A DNA stretch of 16,897 nt from UBA7236 sp043727235 (GTDB lineage: Bacteria; Bacteroidota; Bacteroidia; Chitinophagales; BACL12). The stretch is from contig JAYSYX010000008.1 in assembly GCA_043727235.1 (NCBI GenBank), forward strand, positions 1 to 16,897. Direction: 5' to 3'. The notes under the pieces were generated by a model. That model worked only from the letters and a program-made list of their open reading frames with translations. It had not been told where the DNA came from and made no database searches. Below are positions 16,081-16,897 of this stretch, one piece after another. The position numbers and the translations under genes were made by a program. Each line of letters opens with the position of its first letter. The first letter of the stretch is position 1.

Positions 16081-16118
16081 ACCGCTAGTGAGACCTTCGC
16101 TTAGAGCGAAAGCCTCAC
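16081..16118. repeat. Right copy of the 27-bp inverted repeat, able to fold as a hairpin
   Basis: Bases 16081-16107 match the reverse complement of 1-27 in 26 of 27 positions. This copy is also self-complementary: GTGAG (16088-16092) with CTCAC (16114-16118), and TTCGCT (16096-16101) with AGCGAA (16105-16110), with a 3x3 internal loop. It lies in the non-coding stretch 15963-16233, which otherwise holds only an AT-rich run with short repeats. I see no T-tract terminator after the secreted protein gene. Confidence 0.7.
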
Positions 16119-16155
16119 AACCTCTGGGTAAAAGTACACCTCAATTCGGAGCACT

Positions 16156-16187
16156 CTAAATACTATCTAATAACTACTAAATACTAT
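16156..16187. repeat. Two 11-bp direct repeats at 21-bp spacing upstream of the rpmH promoter
   Basis: CTAAATACTAT occurs at 16156-16166 and again at 16177-16187, start to start 21 bp, about two helical turns, within an A/T-rich block that ends about 23 bp before the -33 element. It could be an operator or an upstream activating A/T element; no known regulator is recognised. Confidence 0.4.
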
Positions 16188-16209
16188 TAAAATTTAATTT
16201 GTTGACATA

Positions 16210-16241
16210 TTGTGTATTTCGTAGATAAAATTCTATCTTTG
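16210..16241 (+). promoter_or_regulatory. Promoter of rpmH-rnpA
   Basis: TTG (16210-16212), then 21 nt, then TATCTTTG (16234-16241) fits the Bacteroidetes -33/-7 promoter (TTG, 19-21 nt, TAnnTTTG). Transcription should begin near 16246-16249, leaving a leader of about 13-16 nt before rpmH. Confidence 0.8.
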
Positions 16242-16261
16242 TCCTCCCAAAATAGTTAGTG

Positions 16262-16420
16262 ATGAAAAGGACGTTTCAACCTTCTACAAGAAAGAGAAAA
16301 AATAAACATGGATTTCGTGAGCGCATGAAAACCAAGGATGGTCGTAATATTATAGCACGTCGTCGCCGTAAAGGACGCAAAAAACTTACTGTATCTGACG
16401 AAAGAAATATCGGTAAATAA
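16262..16420 (+). CDS. rpmH: 50S ribosomal protein bL34
   Basis: This 52-aa, highly basic protein begins MKRTFQPSTRKRKNKHGFRE and continues with an RMKTKDGRNIIARRRRKGRKKL-type core split across residues 21-42, the full bL34 signature. bL34 is a small structural component of the large ribosomal subunit. The leader is short, with no strong Shine-Dalgarno. It is followed by rnpA, an arrangement shared by most bacteria. The C-terminal residues VSDERNIGK are slightly longer than in E. coli and typical of this phylum. Confidence 0.98.
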   Translation: MKRTFQPSTRKRKNKHGFRERMKTKDGRNIIARRRRKGRKKLTVSDERNIGK

Positions 16421-16457
16421 CAAAGGGCCGGGAGCAGAGAATTTTAACTTAGACTCC

Positions 16458-16850
16458 ATAAGCAGAGCCACTTTCAGCAAATCTGAAAGGCTTTGTAATA
16501 AAAATATAACTGCCTCGCTTTTTAAAGCGGGGCAAAGTTTTTTAACAGCTCCCTATACTATTGTTTTTTTACAAATCGAACTACCTGAGGATTCACCTGT
16601 CCAATTACTTATTTCTGTATCAAAGAACAGGTTTCCCCGTGCTGTTGACCGAAATAAAATAAAAAGGCAGATCAGGGAAGCATATCGGAAAAATAAATCC
16701 GCTTTGTATCAACTTTTACTAGCCAACAATAAACAACTTGCCCTTGCCATTATATACTCTTCAAAAAAAATAACAACATTTAACGAGACGGAAAATAAAA
16801 TCAAAGTAGCTTTATCCACGCTAATCAAAAAAATATCAGATAATGGATAA
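16458..16850 (+). CDS. rnpA: Ribonuclease P protein component, apparently without a standard start codon
   Basis: RnpA is the protein cofactor that helps the RNase P RNA bind precursor tRNA and remove its 5' leader. The frame is intact and the family signature is clear: TFSKSERL near the start, LFKAGQSF, then SVSKNRFPRAVDRNKIKRQI and REAYRKNK (the RNR motif), and a C-terminal LALAIIYSS strand. The open frame runs from 16356 (after TAG 16353-16355) to 16850, but it contains no in-frame ATG, GTG or TTG at all. Homology with typical MKxFTFSKxERL N-termini points to AUA 16458-16460 (reading I/M-S-R-A-T-F-S-K), giving 130 aa. CTG codons at 16389 and 16395 inside rpmH are less likely alternatives. 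Hairpins in the first codons suggest low expression. The identity is firm; the start is uncertain. Confidence 0.85.
   Translation: MSRATFSKSERLCNKNITASLFKAGQSFLTAPYTIVFLQIELPEDSPVQLLISVSKNRFPRAVDRNKIKRQIREAYRKNKSALYQLLLANNKQLALAIIYSSKKITTFNETENKIKVALSTLIKKISDNG
16466..16492 (+). other. Hairpin just after the presumed rnpA start
   Basis: AGCC (16466-16469) pairs with GGCT (16489-16492), and TTTCAG (16472-16477) pairs with CTGAAA (16483-16488), around a CAAAT loop, with a 2-nt bulge on the left arm. It begins 6 nt after the AUA codon taken as the rnpA start, so it lies where it could influence ribosome loading. Confidence 0.55.
16512..16543 (+). terminator. Terminator-like hairpin inside the rnpA coding region
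   Basis: GCCTCGCT (16512-16519) pairs with AGCGGGGC (16526-16533), with one G-U pair and a TTTTAA loop whose ends can extend the stem. After AAAG comes TTTTTT (16538-16543). The form resembles an intrinsic terminator, weakened by the 4-nt gap before the T run. Located inside the coding sequence, it could attenuate rnpA relative to rpmH. Confidence 0.5.
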
Positions 16851-16897
16851 AAAAACCGTTAAGTAACAATTCATTTAGTGGGAGGATAAAATTTCGT
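16851..16897 (+). other. Tail after rnpA, possible ribosome binding site of the next gene
   Basis: GGGAGGA (16880-16886) resembles a Shine-Dalgarno site, followed by TAAAATTTCGT at the window end. The next gene would start beyond the window, and nothing more can be called. Confidence 0.3.

Noticed and set aside
16256..16480. 74-aa open frame on the minus strand across rpmH
   Set aside because: It is the antisense shadow of rpmH and the rnpA start region; its product has no ordered features and rpmH is certain.
16809..16820. TTATCCACG, one base from a DnaA box, in rnpA
   Set aside because: A single imperfect box in coding sequence with no cluster or AT-rich unwinding element is not an origin.
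16843..16866. Seven-codon frame (MDKKTVK) overlapping the rnpA stop
   Set aside because: Too short and without any recognisable feature; probably chance.

Overview
The window looks like chromosomal DNA of an AT-rich Bacteroidota (Bacteroidetes) bacterium, probably of the Chitinophagales/Saprospirales kind. The reasons are a secreted protein ending in the CHU_C/type B sorting domain of the type IX secretion system with SprB repeats, a DUF4175 protein, Bacteroidetes-type -7 boxes (TAnnTTTG), few Shine-Dalgarno sites, and RnpA/YbeY variants typical of the phylum. No phage, transposase, CRISPR array, tRNA or rRNA gene was found.

Layout. 1-333: non-coding, with a degenerate 80-bp direct repeat and one arm of a 27-bp inverted repeat whose partner lies at 16081-16107. 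334-3301 (+): two exported proteins, a degenerate TraB/GumN-like protein with two C-terminal repeat domains and a protein made of three similar modules. 3302-3603: a hairpin and a 52-bp direct repeat. 3604-5388 (-): a secreted orphan, then a two-gene unit of a 121-aa cytoplasmic protein and a cyclophilin-type peptidyl-prolyl isomerase lipoprotein, closed by a clear intrinsic terminator. 5534-9729 (+): a tightly packed unit of a large DUF4175 membrane/coiled-coil protein, an RsbW-like ATP-binding protein and the rRNA-maturation RNase YbeY. 9730-10070: a non-coding stretch with two parS-like sites. 10071-13585 (+): mnmG (tRNA uridine modification) overlapping an Ig-like lipoprotein gene. 13720-13917 (-): a small conserved-looking protein. 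14091-15962 (+): the type IX-secreted SprB-repeat protein. 16234-16850 (+): promoter, rpmH (ribosomal protein bL34) and rnpA (RNase P protein).

The RNA-related genes (ybeY, mnmG, rpmH, rnpA) together with two near-perfect parS sites suggest proximity to the replication origin. No dnaA, parAB or DnaA-box cluster is visible, so this remains an inference.

The most notable observations are: (1) rnpA is intact by homology but has no in-frame ATG, GTG or TTG start anywhere in its open frame, so it probably starts at a rare codon such as AUA at 16458; (2) its first codons carry two strong hairpins, the second resembling an intrinsic terminator; (3) a pair of parS-like 16-mers lies 105 bp apart just upstream of mnmG; (4) the TraB-like protein has lost both motif histidines; and (5) two genes have a -7 promoter box only 4-7 nt before their start codon, suggesting leaderless or nearly leaderless mRNAs.
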